From Plotosus lineatus (Eukaryota; Chordata; Actinopteri; Siluriformes; Plotosidae), in the NCBI GenBank assembly GCA_024760905.1, contig CM045729.1:46683580-46747579 (forward strand): a DNA stretch of 64,000 bases, given 5' to 3'. Below the pieces are notes generated by a model. The model saw nothing but the letters and a program-made list of their open reading frames with translations, was not told the origin of the DNA and did not search any database. Shown piece after piece: positions 49,957 to 62,468 of this stretch (positions are counted from its first letter, which is position 1; the number at the start of each line of letters is the position of its first letter). The position numbers and the translations under genes were made by a program.

Positions 49957-52570
49957 TATAGTAAAAAAAGTACTTGTGTTCCACTGAGTAGTTTCTTTTT
50001 ATAATTTCTTTTTCATTTATTAGAGTTTTTTGCAATACCCATGTATTATTGGGCAGAGAATTAATTATTTCTATGTTCGTTTCTTACCATGGTAACGCAA
50101 TCATAAATCCATCCCAAAGTTCAAAACACAATTTTAGATCGCATTTGCTGACTTCCCCAACAGCTGCCTTCCGATTTCCATTGCCCTTTGGGTTTTCAGT
50201 TATTTTTGTAGTACAAAGAAACATTCCAAAAATAGTCTGTAGTGGCACCACATGTAGTAAACAGATGTTGAGAATAGTTCCTGGTAAATTCATTTAAATA
50301 TAGGTGTGTGATGGTTAAGTTATCTACATGTAGCAGATGTGCAGCAGTAAACTGGACTCCACTCCAGTACTGGCCTTGTTTTCTATGATTACATCATGTA
50401 ATTGTAAAAGAAGGGTGGGTCCAGCTATTGCGAGCCTGATCTAGAGGATAGAAGATGCTTCTCCAGAAAGGCTTACTTGCACAAATCCTGCAGGAGACAC
50501 AGTGATATAAAATGCTTTGCTCATGGTAGAGGAGTGTGCATGATTTTTTGACAGCCATGGCAGCCATCTTTGATCTTTTACAGAGCATGAATCCCAGCTG
50601 GCATTCCTACGAGTGAAATAGGAGGCTGAGATCACCTCCCACAAACATGATCTATGAGGTGGAAACTGAGCAATGAGGACAAGGCAGCACAGCAATGGTT
50701 CTTGTACTGGTGACCATTGTAAGCTTTGACTGAACTGTTTACACTGTGTGCAGTATTCTTGTTTGCACATAACATATGTCATGTGGATTTCGCTCATCAG
50801 TGTATTTCCTGTACAGTTGCCCGAGACCTCGGATACATGGTCCAGATGTTTTTTTGCCATCTGCAAGCTGTGGTCTTGATTGATATACTTCTCTCAGCAC
50901 AGCAGATGTTTGTGCCTTTAAAAAAAATATGACAGTGATGATAATAATTGGTAGGGACACACTGACATTTCAGTTTGAGAAAGCTAAATATTGCTTACTT
51001 ATTTATTTGCTGTACCACTTACTCTTATTAGGGTCGCAGGACTGATACTTGGCGAAGTCATTTACACGCTGAACAGTTTGTTGGATCATCACAGGACCTT
51101 GGGAAGATATGAAAGAACTGAAAACATTTGACTGAAGAGCAAATAGCCCTTTGTATTACACAGCATTTTAATTTAGTGTGGTTTATAAAAAACCTAAGAG
51201 GTTAAAAATAGTGAACACGACTCGAAAAATGTGTTTCCTATAATTATGTACACTATAACATAACACTTTAATGTGTTGCTCTTTACTGAAGTATCATTCA
51301 TTGGTAAAGCATTTGAATAGACTGATCAGCCTATGGCTATTTCAGTCAACTTGTGCCAAAAAGACTTCATACAGTGGCTGAAAGTCATTACACTTCAGGG
51401 ATGGTTACAGTAATTACAGTTAGGTGAGACCATGTTCACATTGAAAGCAACGAGTGATAAGTAAGTCACATTAATGATGAACTGCTTGCGAAATTGCCTA
51501 TGGAAGCGAAAATGGATTTGGGGAAGTTAGTGTTTGGTGGCATCTGCCAGTCAAAGGTATCTTTAAGCTGTTTGCCTGGGTCAAAGTTCAGCTCCGTTGC
51601 ATTCCAAGCCCGCTCATCTTGCATTGCTTGAGAAATTTGTGTCTCCTGTTGCTCATTTGTCTAGCAGTCATTGAATTGTTTATCGTCACTCTTCACTCTA
51701 TTGCTTCCTGTGTAAATACAAGGTGATTAGAGATGGTAAAATTGATCGTAATTTCTTGTTAGTTGCGATGTCAGGTATGCTTAAGTGCATAGCGTACCAA
51801 CTAGCAAGAGGAGAGCGAGGTGGACAGAGATACAAAACTCAAACATTTAGTCAGGAAGCATAAACAATAGAAGATTAAGAACTTTGTGATGGTCTGGTAA
51901 GCTGTTTTGGGTGCAAAATATTTCCCGCCTTCGTCCAGAGTTGGCTGAAATAGGCTTCAGCCTCCGCGTGAACTTAGTGGGATAAAGTTGTGTGAAAAGT
52001 AAATGAATTAATGAATTTCACTTGGTAGAAGAAACTGGACAAACAAACAGACACCCAGACAAGCAGAATGTTTTTTTTTTCAAACTGTTTTCCTTGCACT
52101 ATGCCTCGGCAAACAAGAACGTTATGTATTATTCAGTTTCTGCGTCTTCAGTGCATCGCGGGTTTTTCAAAAATATTCATCGAAAAATAAAAAAAATAAG
52201 GAAATTATGGAAAAATAGGGGAAAAGTTAAGGAAAATGCCAGAAAATAAGGCCAAATATGCAAATAAATTCCCAAACAAACTAAAACAAAAAACAACCCA
52301 AACTCTTTCCATCAAAACTACTTACATTTTTACTGGAGGTGTGCATCTGAGTGTGTGCATGCGTGCTCGTCTGTATGTGTGTGTATTTATATTTTATTTA
52401 CGTCTTATGCATTATTTTTGAATGTTTAATTATTATTATAAGCATTTATAGCGTTGAATATGTATTTATAGATATTATATAAACATATACGGAGACCTCA
52501 ATCAGGAGAGGGGTTGGGGGGGTGATTTGGTGGTTGCGGTCCCAGTCTCAGTCCCAATTAATCGTGGAAA
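49957..52570. other. AT-rich DNA, no gene seen
   Basis: A 141-codon minus-strand open frame at 50441-50866 has no recognisable domain and no splice context. A SINE tail remnant (CTTATTAGGGTCGCAGG) lies near 51025. Confidence 0.4.
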
Positions 52571-52579
52571 GTGAGGGAT

Positions 52580-52607
52580 CCCTGTGTGTGTGTGTGTGTG
52601 TGTGTGT
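52580..52607. repeat. (TG)n microsatellite
   Basis: About 14 TG units immediately before a LINE 3' end. Confidence 0.9.
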
Positions 52608-53472
52608 CTTTCTTTTCCTTTCGGCTGTTCCCTTCAGGGGTCGCCACAGCAAATGATCTGCCTCCATCTCTCCCTATCCTCTGCATCTTCTACTCCTACT
52701 CCAACGACTTTCATGTCCGCCTTCACTGCATCCATAAATCTTCTCTTTGGTCTTCCTCTGGGCCTTTTGCCTGGTAGTTCCAACCTCAGCATCCTACGAC
52801 CAATATACTCACTATCCCTCCTCTGTACATGTCCAAACCATCTCAATCTAGCCTCTCTGACTTTGTCTCCAAAACATCTAACATGTGCTGTCCCTCTGAT
52901 GTACTCATTTCTGATCCTATCCATCCTCGTTACTCCCAAAGAGAACCTCAACATTTTCATCTCTGCTACCTCCAACTCTGACTCCTGTCTTTTCCCCAGG
53001 GCCACTGTCTCTAAACCATACAACATTGCTGGCCTCATCACCGTCTTGTACACTTTTCCCTTCATTCTTGCCGATACTCTCCTATCACACATCACACCGG
53101 ACACTTTTCTCCATCCATTCCAACCTGCCTGCACGCGCTTCTTCACCTCTTTTCCACACTCTCCATTGCTCTGGATTGTTGAGCCTAAGTACTTAAAATC
53201 CTCCACCTTCCTTATCTCTGCCCCTGTAACCTCAAAGTTCCTCTTGGGTCCTTGTCGTTCACACACATGTATTCTGTCTTACTAAGACTAACCTTCAATC
53301 CCCTCCTTTCCAGGGCATACCTCCACCTCTCTAGATTTTCCTCCACTTGGTCTCTGCTCTCACTACAGATCACAATGCCATCTGCAAACATCATAGTCCA
53401 TGGAGATTCTTGTCTAACCTCATCTGTTAGCCTGTCCATCACCATAGCAAACAAGAAGGGGCTGAGAGCTGT
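52608..53472 (-). mobile_element. RTE LINE 3' fragment, antisense
   Basis: Minus strand frames: [40 protein letters not shown] (FADD has become FADG, a lost catalytic aspartate), then a 210-codon frame from 53266 with FKYLGSTIQSNGECGKEVKK, RMDRIRNEYIRGTAHVRCFG and RPRGRPKRRFMDAVKADM, and the GGCGACCCCTGAAGGGAACA tail. It is 5' truncated where the TA microsatellite begins. Confidence 0.9.
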
Positions 53473-53473
53473 G

Positions 53474-53474
53474 T

Positions 53475-53549
<75 letters not shown>
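53474..53549. repeat. (TA)n microsatellite
   Basis: About 38 TA units between the LINE fragment and the second pogo-like element. Confidence 0.95.
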
Positions 53550-53552
<3 letters not shown>

Positions 53553-53710
53553 GGCCTCCGTTATTTGCAGGGGTTCGGTTTCGGGCCCCTCCCACGAATC
53601 AATATAATCCGCGAGTTCTGTACGCGGAAGTAAAACCCTATGTATCACATTACATGCACTAAAATATGCTTTTCAAACACAGAGTCTTACTCATTTATAC
53701 AGTATTAATG

Positions 53711-53826
53711 TAGTAATTAAGTAAAAACTTTTTAATTTTGTACTGTGATATTTATTGATAAAATTATATATATAAATCAATAAATATCACAGTACAAAAT
53801 TAAAGTTTTTCTTTAATCATGACTAC
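53711..53826. repeat. inverted repeat (hairpin) inside the pogo-like element
   Basis: TTTTGTACTGTGATATTTAT on the left is matched by ATAAATATCACAGTACAAAA on the right, with arms of about 35-50 bp around a TATATATA centre. Copy 1 of the element has only the left arm at this place, so the arm was duplicated in inverted form. Confidence 0.8.
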
Positions 53827-53869
53827 ATTTTATATATATATATAAGAGCCTAAAAGTGTGACGTAATGA

Positions 53870-54360
53870 TGTAATCAACCTTTAGCCGGACCCAGAATGC
53901 AGGAGGCAGTGTGAGATGGCACAGAGTGGATTTATTATTCAAAGGGGAAGCACTTAAGCAGTGCTCACACACCTTAAATACAGTACTGATGACGAAAAAA
54001 AACACAAACAACATTAAACACTGGAACCAGGAGCCAGAGAGAACACAGGGAAGCAGGGATGTGATGTGAGATAATCCTCTGGCCCAGAGCTGAGAGTGCG
54101 GTTTGTGTTTATAGGGAGTAGATGAGAAGAGTGAATTCAGGTGTGAACTGCATTCAGCCCGAGCAGCTCAGCCATGTCCCTCAGCTGGAGTGGGGAGAAA
54201 ACAGAGTTAGAGAACACAAAGAAGCAGGGACATGATGCCAGCCATGCTCCTCAGCCAGAGCGAGGAGAAAATACACTCGGGGAACACAGTCGCCAAAATC
54301 AGTGTCCCCCAAAAACACAGACCATAACTAAAGAACATAAAAGAACATGAAGTGTTATAA
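53870..54360. repeat. dispersed repeat family X, copy 2
   Basis: CCAGAATGCAGGAGGCAGTG, GTGGATTTATTATTCAAAGG, GAGCCAGAGAGAACACAGGG. Same order of blocks as 22624-22930. It lies inside the second pogo-like element. Confidence 0.6.
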
Positions 54361-54658
54361 ATTGGATAAACAAAACAAAAGGATAAACATGCCACACCAT
54401 AGTACATAAAATCTCACACGCAAACATTCTAAACTTTAACTTAGGTACTGTACTGGAATAATAATTGAAAAAGACTTTAATACTACAGTGCTTTACAACA
54501 GTTCAGATGATTATTCCTCTTCAGGCACTTCAGAGGAAACTGCTGTTTCTTCAGGAGAAAGTCTTATTTACATATACGTCATTATCCTTTTCTGGCGCAT
54601 AGCCAGAGAAGATCCACAGCATTTCAGTGGCGTCATAGAGCTTCAGTGGTAATTAAAA

Positions 54659-55015
54659 GAGAGATTTCTTTTCGGCTTTTTCCCTTTATCACGGGTCGCC
54701 ACAGTGAATGATTCGCATGTTTGATTTGGCATAGGCTTTTACATCGGATGCCCTTCCCAGCACAACCCTTTAGTAAGGGACATAAATACGCTGATGGCTT
54801 GTCAGCCTACTCTTTACGAAAGTCAGCAATGGTTATTTTACATCCCTCTCACCATAGACAGTGAGAGACATGGCCTGCCTTTGATAACCCAGTTAGCGGC
54901 ACTGGGGGGAGGGGGGGCGACAGTGACAACCTTGTGGAGAGTGGGACTCGAATCCCCAACCTTAGGATCAGCGATTCAGCGCCCTATACTCCTAGAGCAC
55001 CACTGACCCTTTCTT
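54659..55015 (-). mobile_element. tRNA-headed SINE with LINE-like tail (tail type B)
   Basis: The minus-strand head and body are as in the type A SINE (GGTTGGGGATTCGAGTCCCA, AACCATTGCTGACTTTCGTA). The tail instead reads GGGAAGGGCATCCGATGTAA, GATTTGGCATAG in the opposite sense, TGGCGACCCGTGATAAAGGG and AAAAAGCCGAAAAG. TGGTAATTAAAA at 54647-54658 and 55016-55027 is the target duplication. The sister element at 49175 has the empty site. Confidence 0.85.
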
Positions 55016-55295
55016 TGGTAATTAAAACACACTAAAACAAATGCACATTGACAACTTGTGCGCGAATGAGAAAAAAAGGGGTGTATACATCATCTCAACC
55101 AATCAGCAGGAGGGAGAACAGCCATTGGCTGAATTTGAATCACGTGACTTGTTACTCGGCAATCAGCGAATATGCGGGGGCTCGAGTGCAAAACCGCGAG
55201 TAGTCAGTGGCCTTCTATATATGTTAATCTTGACTTTTTGCTCACAAAATCAGTTTTTGGATCATGACTTTCCATTTCAGTGTACAAATGACATT

Positions 55296-55656
55296 GTCTT
55301 CCTTTCGGCTTTTTCCCTTTTACTCAGGAGTCGCCACAGCAAATCATCTGATTCGCACGTTTGATTTGGCAGAGGTTTTTACGTCGGATGCCCTTCCTGT
55401 CACAACCCTTTTTAGCAAGGGACAGAAACAAGCTGACGACTTTGCAGCCTACTCTTTACGAAAGTCAGCAATGGTTCTTTTACATGCCTCTCACCAGAGA
55501 CAGTGAGAGACATGGCCCGCCTTTGATAACCCTTTGATAACCTTTGATAAGCTGCACTGGGGGGGACAGTGACAACCTTGTGGAGAGTGGGACTCGAACC
55601 CCCAACCATTTGGATCAGCGATCCAGCGCCCTATACCACTAGACCACCACTACCCC
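55296..55656 (-). mobile_element. tRNA-headed SINE with LINE-like tail (tail type B), copy 2
   Basis: Perfect 18-bp target duplication CAGTGTACAAATGACATT (55278-55295 and 55657-55674). Minus strand: TAGTGGTGGTCTAGTGGTAT, GGGTTCGAGTCCCACTC, AACCATTGCTGACTTTCGTA, GGAAGGGCATCCGACGTAAA, TGGCGACTCCTGAGTAAAAG, AAGCCGAAAGGAAG. The last blocks resemble the RTE LINE 3' end (GGCGACCCCTGAAGGGAAAA, GCCGAAAGGAAAAGAAGAAG). Confidence 0.9.
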
Positions 55657-56334
55657 CAGTGTACAAATGACATTAGGTCAACTTAATTTGATACCGAAAT
55701 TGAAATGGAATTATTGCTCTTTTTTTCACAAAACTGACGGTCATTGATGCTTGGGGTACACTGGTTTTAGCATAGTGTTCACACTGTATTGACATGAAGT
55801 CATGGGTGTGCTCTACTTTCTGTTTTGGTGAACCAGGTGTTCTCTTAGTCACTGTGGTTAATTTCACAGTGAAGCTGCAGTTTCTTTATGAAGTGCCCTG
55901 CCTAGCAGGTATTTGCACTGACTAGTCCGTGTTGAGTAAGCAAAGAAAAGTGCTTATGTCCTCTAACCCAGTGATTTGGAAAAACATTCATGACTGCCAG
56001 GTAGTGGGTTTGTTTGAGTCAGCAAAGTGTGTGTCTGAAATGTGTTGTAGTTTCATCATGACAGTTGAGTGTTATTACACATGGGGTAGCTGCTTGCATT
56101 ACTGAGGCTGAATTTCTGTCATAATTCTTACTAAAAGGCAGTAAAAATAATTCACACTTGACTTCATGTCTCTTTTGGAATTAACCTGTGTCCTTCATTG
56201 TCGCTTTGAATGGACCTGTATATTTAAACGTCACTTAAACATCTTTCATGCCGAGTAAATTTAACAGTAAGAACTTAGAAGGAGGAGGTTTTTGAACACT
56301 AAATAATACTGTGTCAGAAGTCTGGCTCCCAGCA

Positions 56335-57165
56335 TTCATTCATTTTCTAAGCCGCTTAATCCTAATTAGGGTCACGGGAACGCTGGCGCCCATCTCGGCC
56401 GACCCTGAGCAAGGGCAGTGTATACAGTACAATGGACAGCTTGCCAGGCCATTGTAGGGCTGGCTCCTAGCAGACACATAGAAATATGTCACATCTTCTC
56501 CAACTCCACAGCAGCTGTCTTCGTCCCATATACACTCAATCACATAAACAGGCCCAGAGCAGTATAGCTTTAACAACCCAAAGAAATGAGAAAGCATTAA
56601 AATGAATAGGATCAGATGTTTTGGCCTTTGATATCACATATAGTTCAATCGATGTCTGTCAGCAATTAGCAAATGTGTTTGTTCATGCATTCATTTTCTG
56701 AACCGCTTAATCCTAATTAGGGCTGCGGGAAGGCTGGTGCCCATCTCAGCTGATTTGGGGCGATGGTGGAGTACACCCTGGGCAGCTTACTGTCGCAGGG
56801 ATAGCAAATGTATTGCTTATGTATTCTACACTGTACTATAGAGCTGTAGTGTACGAATTAAATTTATTCATTTAACAAACTGCTTAATCCAGAAGGCTGT
56901 TTAATGTTGGAGTCTATCTTGGCTGATGGTAAGGTACACCCTAAAGAGCTCACCAGACCATTGCAGGGACAACACATTTACAGTTGACATTTCTGAACAA
57001 GTAAATTCGCAGTCTGTTGCTGGTACTGGGAGCTCAAACCAATGACTTTGGATCACTAATCCAGAGCCTTAGCCACTGAGCCACCACTGCCTACCACACC
57101 ATATTCACACTCACACCTAGGGGACACTTGGTACAGCCAATTAACCTAATGTGCATGTCTTTGAA
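56335..57165 (-). mobile_element. cluster of antisense SINE fragments
   Basis: Tails of type A at 56341-56460 (AGCCGCTTAATCCTAATTAG) and 56690-56805 (AACCGCTTAATCCTAATTAG), then a decayed but nearly full SINE at about 56865-57100 ending in a tRNA-like head (minus strand AGGCAGTGGTGGCTCAGTGG). A DANA-like body piece (CCAATTAACCTAATGTGCAT) follows to about 57200. Confidence 0.65.
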
Positions 57166-57699
57166 TTGTGGAAGGCAAATGGGGTGCCAGGAGGGAACCC
57201 ATGCAAGTGCAGGGAATTTGTGCAAACTTTGCAGTGTCACTTTTTATAGCAGAAAGATGTGTTTGTACACTACACTTACTTAAATTGACAGCTTCGACTG
57301 TTGCTTTCCTGTGCTTGCTGATTGACCAGTATTTTGCATCATTAAGAGTCGCACAACTTAACTTGTAATTCTTGTTACGTTTCTTCTATGAGATTGATAG
57401 AGATTGCTAGTAAAGAGAACACTAAGGGAAAATGCATTCAGCACAACTTTTATCTGGTGTTCTGTCGGTGTTGTCACGGAATCTGCTGCCCCTTAATCGT
57501 TGTACAGGAGGAAGCACACAGGAATGCTGGATGATTAGGAACACTGTGCCAACTACCAAGTCCTCACACGTTTTTGGGTGTCCAGCCTCAGTACAGTGCG
57601 TAAGTGAACAGGGAGAGACAATCTATTTTCCATCTCTACTGTGCTGCAAAAATCTCATGCAGATGTAACACATGTAAACACATGGTTACTAATTTTATT

Positions 57700-58720
57700 G
57701 GAAAAAACCCTAATTTCCAACACTCCCTGAAAGCACTATAGTTTCCTAGTCCCCTTGAACGCATCATAGGCACGTGCTGCGTGCGCCTGCATGCGACCAG
57801 CAGAGAGTGCAACAGAGAGCGTGAGGAGCAGGACGCATACAGAGCCCTCGAAAAGCGACACGAGTGAGTCAACGATCAAAAATGTGATTAAGTGAACTTT
57901 TAACAAGTTTAACTAAGTTTGTGTGCTTTTCAGAGCCTTGTATGTGTTTTGTTCTCTCTCAATCGAACCGGGTGGAGAGAGCTTGTTTTCTTGGAAGCTC
58001 CGGTGAGTCATTGCAATATGAAGCTAGTTTAAGAACCTATGCTAACTTTACACGTGGTGAACCTATGCTAACTTTACACGTGGTGACTTTTAAAGCTGTG
58101 TGCACTATTTTTGTCTTTAAAAGGCTAAGACCAGTCGGAGTACATAACAAAGATTGTACTGTGCACAAAATGAACCTTACATTTTATTTTTCTAAATGTT
58201 TTGTTGAAAGCACTTTTGCTAATGCACTAAAGTAGTGCAGATTAGCTGTTTTGTATTACATTCCATTCAGTGCCTTTCATGCACTTTTGTCATTTTATTT
58301 AGGAATTATTGTTGTTAAATATTTTATTCATGGTGTCTGTACTGCATGTGCAGACTGGGTTTTTAGTGGATCTGGATTTGATCTGGAAGCTGGTTTCGGA
58401 CACGGATGGCGAGCCAAATCCAGTGAGAACTCTTGGTGGATCCAGAAGCAGTGTGGCCAACTGTTCTCTGGATGCGAGAGTAGATCTACAGACCCAACCA
58501 CTTCAAATCACAGGATCCCAGATAAGAACAGATAAAAACACCTTTATCCCAAACGGATCACAATCCTGGAAAAGACTCCCGGGTTCACACGAATCAAACC
58601 TTAGAGACTTAAGCTTATTTTATTTTATTTTTAATTTGTAAAGAAAGTTCTACAATATTGTTTGCACTGTTTCTTGTAGTATTGTTAATTGTAATAAATC
58701 TGCCGGCTGTTCAAATTCAA
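57700..58720. other. unclassified low-copy sequence
   Basis: Less AT rich than its surroundings, with CACGTGCTGCGTGCGCCTGC near 57770 and GGATCTGGATTTGATCTGGA near 58360. Open frames of 94-110 codons overlap on the plus strand at 58251-58641, but none has a domain I recognise. It may be an old repeat or an LTR; no ends were found. Confidence 0.3.
58033..58084. repeat. perfect 26-bp direct duplication
   Basis: Two adjacent identical 26-bp units beginning GAACCTATGCTAACTTTACA. Confidence 0.9.
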
Positions 58721-59234
58721 ATCTCCACAATTCATTTTACTCCTCTAGAACCTAGTATAAAACCTAGCACAGCTATATCAAGCTGGTGTTACACAGACAT
58801 GGTTTATGTTATCAGTGTGTTTCTGCTTGGTGTCTCGATGACTAATGTCCATGATAGAATATGCTATAAACACTTACAGCATCCACAGATAGTGCATTGA
58901 AATCTGCAGCTATTCAGAAGCAGGATTAGTTCTTTGCTGACCCTAAAATGTCAGTGCTGATATAATTTCATTGACAGTTATAGCCCTTATTTCAGAAAAG
59001 ACTGGAAGAGACTGTGTATGAGCTGCCTTTTAATCACACAAATTTTTATGATTGTTTATCTACATCACATTCGGTTCATAAGTATTTGGGCAACTAGAGT
59101 TTTGCCAATTTGTCTCTTTTCATCATATCAATGGATTTGAAATGAAGCCATCAAGATGAGATTGAAGTGTAGATTCATGCTGATGGGTGGAAAGAGACAC
59201 ATTTGTGGTTAAAAACCTTTTACATGGGTCATAG
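58721..59234. other. AT-rich DNA, nothing recognised
   Basis: No gene or repeat border seen. Confidence 0.35.
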
Positions 59235-59320
59235 CATTGTGGAAGTCTAATTGGGATTCGAACCCACAACCTCTCAATCATGAGATCAGAACTCTAACCA
59301 CTACACCACTGGGCTGGTTT
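59235..59320 (-). mobile_element. tRNA-like SINE head
   Basis: Minus strand CAGCCCAGTGGTGTAGTGGT (A box) and GGTTGTGGGTTCGAATCCCA (B box) with good promoter-box spacing. No acceptor-stem pairing of a true tRNA was found, and family 2 SINEs use the same head, so it is read as a truncated SINE. Confidence 0.6.
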
Positions 59321-59989
59321 AAATCAAAGGGTTTAACAAAATATTACATTACAATTACAGCATTTTTGGAATTAAAAGAATCTTTTGCCTCTCATCAGTC
59401 CTCCCATTTCACAGGCAAGATTTTTAATATTTGGATGGAACGCCTTTGCAGTCCATGACCACTCGAAGTCTGAAACCCATGGATCTTGCCAAATGCTGAG
59501 TGGGGTTTTTTAATAATTATAGATGTCTTCAATTACTGCTTGTTTTGTGAGTTTTTCTGCTTTCAGCTTTGTTTTCAAAGCAAACTTCAAAGCAGGCTCA
59601 GTGAAGTTGGTTGACTCTTACAAATTGATGCCCAAGAGTACAAAACAGGAAAATAGCAGAAAATAAATGTTATTTCTTATATTGTGAGCAGTTATGTGTG
59701 TGCTTCCACCTTGGCTTTATGCCAAAGTGCCACCATGCCATTGCTTGCATATTGCTTGTTGTTTTGTTCTGACCTTTTTGTTTTGAACAAATCCACTGTT
59801 ATCAGGCTTATCAGAAAAGCTTTTATAATATGCTACCTTGTTCTCTTTGGCCAACTATTGTGTACTTCTCAAAGTATCCTTTGACTTTAATTTTTAAACA
59901 ATTAGGATTAATGTTGCACTTTAGTTTATGGTTTTATGCCATAGATTTCACTGAAAAGACACAGACACCTTTGAAAAAGACACCTTTAA

Positions 59990-60240
59990 CCTTATTAAAA
60001 GCCAGGAAGAATGGATGTGGAATGTGAAAACTAAAGCAGGAACTGGTGGAGCGCGTAGCTGAGCCAGAGAGATCACGGGGAAGAAGGACAGTCTTCTAGT
60101 ACCGGGAAGAGCACTGCTAGTCTTTATAGCCCGTGATTAAATGGAATCAGGTGTGTTTGTTTAGCACTTCACCTCACGTGTGGCAGCCACATCCTTCTCC
60201 AACGCCCATTTCAAGGCGCAACTCTTTTGTGAGAGACTAT
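59990..60240. repeat. dispersed repeat family X, copy 3
   Basis: AGCCAGAGAGATCACGGGGA, AGGACAGTCTTCTAGTACCG, TCTTTATAGCCCGTGATTAA; the same block order as the copies at 22624 and 53870, 5' part missing. Confidence 0.6.
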
Positions 60241-60796
60241 AACACACTAAAAATCCACAGTGCAGTTAAAGAGTCTCATGCGGACTTATGGTATGAGTTA
60301 CGGTACTGTTAACTTCTGTTCAAAAGACGACGGAACTTATTAAGACCATTTACATTATTTGTAATGGAAAAAGCGGATTGGGAATCCGAACATATCGGAA
60401 TCCGAACAGCCGTCTGGAATGGATTAAGTTTGAGTACTGAGGCTCCACTGTACTGTAAGTTAATGTTAAGTGTTATTCTTAAGTTCAGACGCACTTTATG
60501 TATTGTTTGACTTATTGTTAATTCTTGTTTTATTATTATTTATTGTTAATTCCAGTATTATTAATGTTACTGTACGTGTTATTATTGTGAAATGTTTATT
60601 GTTGCATGTTTATGTTAAATATATTACGTCAAAAATACATGTTTGTTAGGTTATATGCGTTTGGGAGGGGGGTGGAATGGATTAATTGGTTTTCTATTGT
60701 TTCCTATGGGAATTTTTTTTTCATCTAATGAATATTTCCACTTACGAGCTTGTTCTCAAAAAGAATTAATTTTGTAAGTCGAGGTACCACTGTACT
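60241..60796. repeat. decayed TIR-type DNA repeat
   Basis: Ends in TTTTGTAAGTCGAGGTACCA followed by CTGTA, like the right terminus of the 7151-7956 element, and contains AATCCGAACATATCGGAATC. The left terminus was not found. Confidence 0.4.
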
Positions 60797-60999
60797 AAGG
60801 TTTTTTCATTGCTCATTACTTTGAAGGGGCTTACGTTATTCCATACTTAGAAATGCTAAATTAAAAAGATTTATTATAAAATTATTGAAAGTATTAATGA
60901 GTAGTTACCTCCTTGCCCCAAAGGGCACACTTGCAGATCTGAGTGATTTATGTACTCAAGACTGTTAAAATATACCTCTGAAGTCTTTTTTTCTTAGTA

Positions 61000-61300
61000 C
61001 AGTCGGCCCCCAACTTACGAAACTAATCCGTTCCAGCGTCTTTTTCGTAACGTGGGAGTTTCGTCAGTAGGGTCGCATTTTACATGTTAAACGCCTGATT
61101 TGTTCCAAGGCTCCAAAGACCCTTTAAAATGATAAAAGTACACCAATTTTGTATGAAATATGGGTTAAAAGTAAAATAAAATTGTTTATTAAACCATTTA
61201 AACATTTTTATTAACACATTAAACCATTTTATTAACATAATTATTAATTAAACCATTATTAAACATTTTTTATTAACACACACACACACATACAAACACA

Positions 61301-61352
<52 letters not shown>

Positions 61353-61530
61353 TCTCTCACTCTCTCTCACACACACACAAATACACATACGCATTAAATG
61401 TGGGCCCATTTCAAAGCGCATTCCCTGCTTGACAGATCGGAGGTACCAGATGAGCTCAAATGCACCATATTTATTAAACATTTACTGAATTAAACAACTT
61501 AAAAAACTAAACTAAAGAGTTAAGCTTCCT

Positions 61531-61564
<34 letters not shown>

Positions 61565-61827
61565 GCACACACACACACACACGGGATGTTTTATTTAAAG
61601 CGGAATTACAGTACCTGTTTGAAAGATCAGAGGTCCTCACTGTATTTCTGCTTTAAGGTCTCCTTCTGGTTCTGCGTCATCCCTCCTAGCCAATGGGAGG
61701 CCAGCAGGGTCGGAGAGAGCAACTCAAGCATCGTGTGAAATTTTGATTGGTGCGTTTGAATTTCAAATTTCTTTTCGTAACCTGGGATTTTCGTACCCAG
61801 GTGGTTTCGTAAGTCGGGGGCCGACTG
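61000..61827. mobile_element. non-autonomous TIR transposon with TA target site
   Basis: Terminal repeats CAGTCGGCCCCCAACTTACG (left) and CAGTCGGCCCCCGACTTACG (right, inverted) differ at one base, with TA on both flanks. The interior holds ATTAAACATTTACTGAATTA (shared with 700-740), CATCCCTCCTAGCCAATGGG (shared with 7151-7956) and long TC/CA runs at 61305-61380 and 61527-61582. There is no transposase. Confidence 0.85.
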
Positions 61828-62450
61828 TATTATTAACATTGTCATTTTCCGCTGAACTATTTCATGGTAGACACAATATGTAAAATTGTTATACTTAAGC
61901 CAAGCTTTTGTCTTTTCTTTAGATTAGCAGATATGATTGATTTCAGGGCTGAACCTTTCCAGGTGGACATTATCATTGATCTTAAATGAAAATACCGTAT
62001 TCGACATGATAAACACCCAGGGTGCTTTAAAAATTGGAGTGGGTGGGCGCTTATTAAAATGTTACCAGCGGGGTGGAACAGTAAGTGCGTATTGCCATTG
62101 AGGTGGAAAACATGAATAATAACAGAACAACTTACATGAATAACCAAACTACTTACATGAAAGCGGAAAAGAAACAGAATACAGCATAAGTTAAAAAAAA
62201 AAAAGACCCCTTACTTTTGCCTCCCAGCGCTGTTCCTTCAAACATTTTCCCTGAAGTAAAATCGAGCCAATCAACACGAATGTCAACTTTATATCATGAC
62301 ACGTTGAACCAATCAACACGAACATAAACAAAAGCACATGGCCAGGAATGTGCTTAAATTTATGAAGTTAGTGAGCAGGAGAATCAGGTGAAAAATACTC
62401 ATCACTTTCTGATCCATATCTGGCTCATCGCTCCATTCATTCAGAGCATC
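61828..62450. other. intergenic DNA, nothing recognised
   Basis: No coding or repeat border recognised; two similar stretches with ACACGAATGTCAAC and ACACGAACATAAAC near 62275 and 62318 hint at a decayed short duplication. Confidence 0.35.
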
Positions 62451-62468
62451 CCATAGTTTTGCTGTGGT

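Larger units (their letters stand above)
53550..55220. mobile_element. non-autonomous pogo/Tigger-like TIR element, copy 2, with insertions
   Basis: Left end near GTCGGCCTCCGTTATTTGCA, right end near AACCGCGAGTAGTCAGTGGC. Interior words shared with copy 1 include AAGTAAAACCCTATGTATCA, ATGCACATTGACAACTTG and CATCTCAACCAATCAGCAGG. Relative to copy 1 it has gained an inverted repeat at 53711-53826, a family X repeat and a SINE. The terminal CAG is lost at the microsatellite border. Confidence 0.7.

Noticed and set aside
50441..50866. 141-codon minus-strand frame
   Set aside because: No recognisable domain, no signal or splice context; may be part of an old repeat.
57700..58720. Possible solo LTR
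   Set aside because: No TG...CA ends, target duplication or primer-binding context could be identified, so it is left unclassified.
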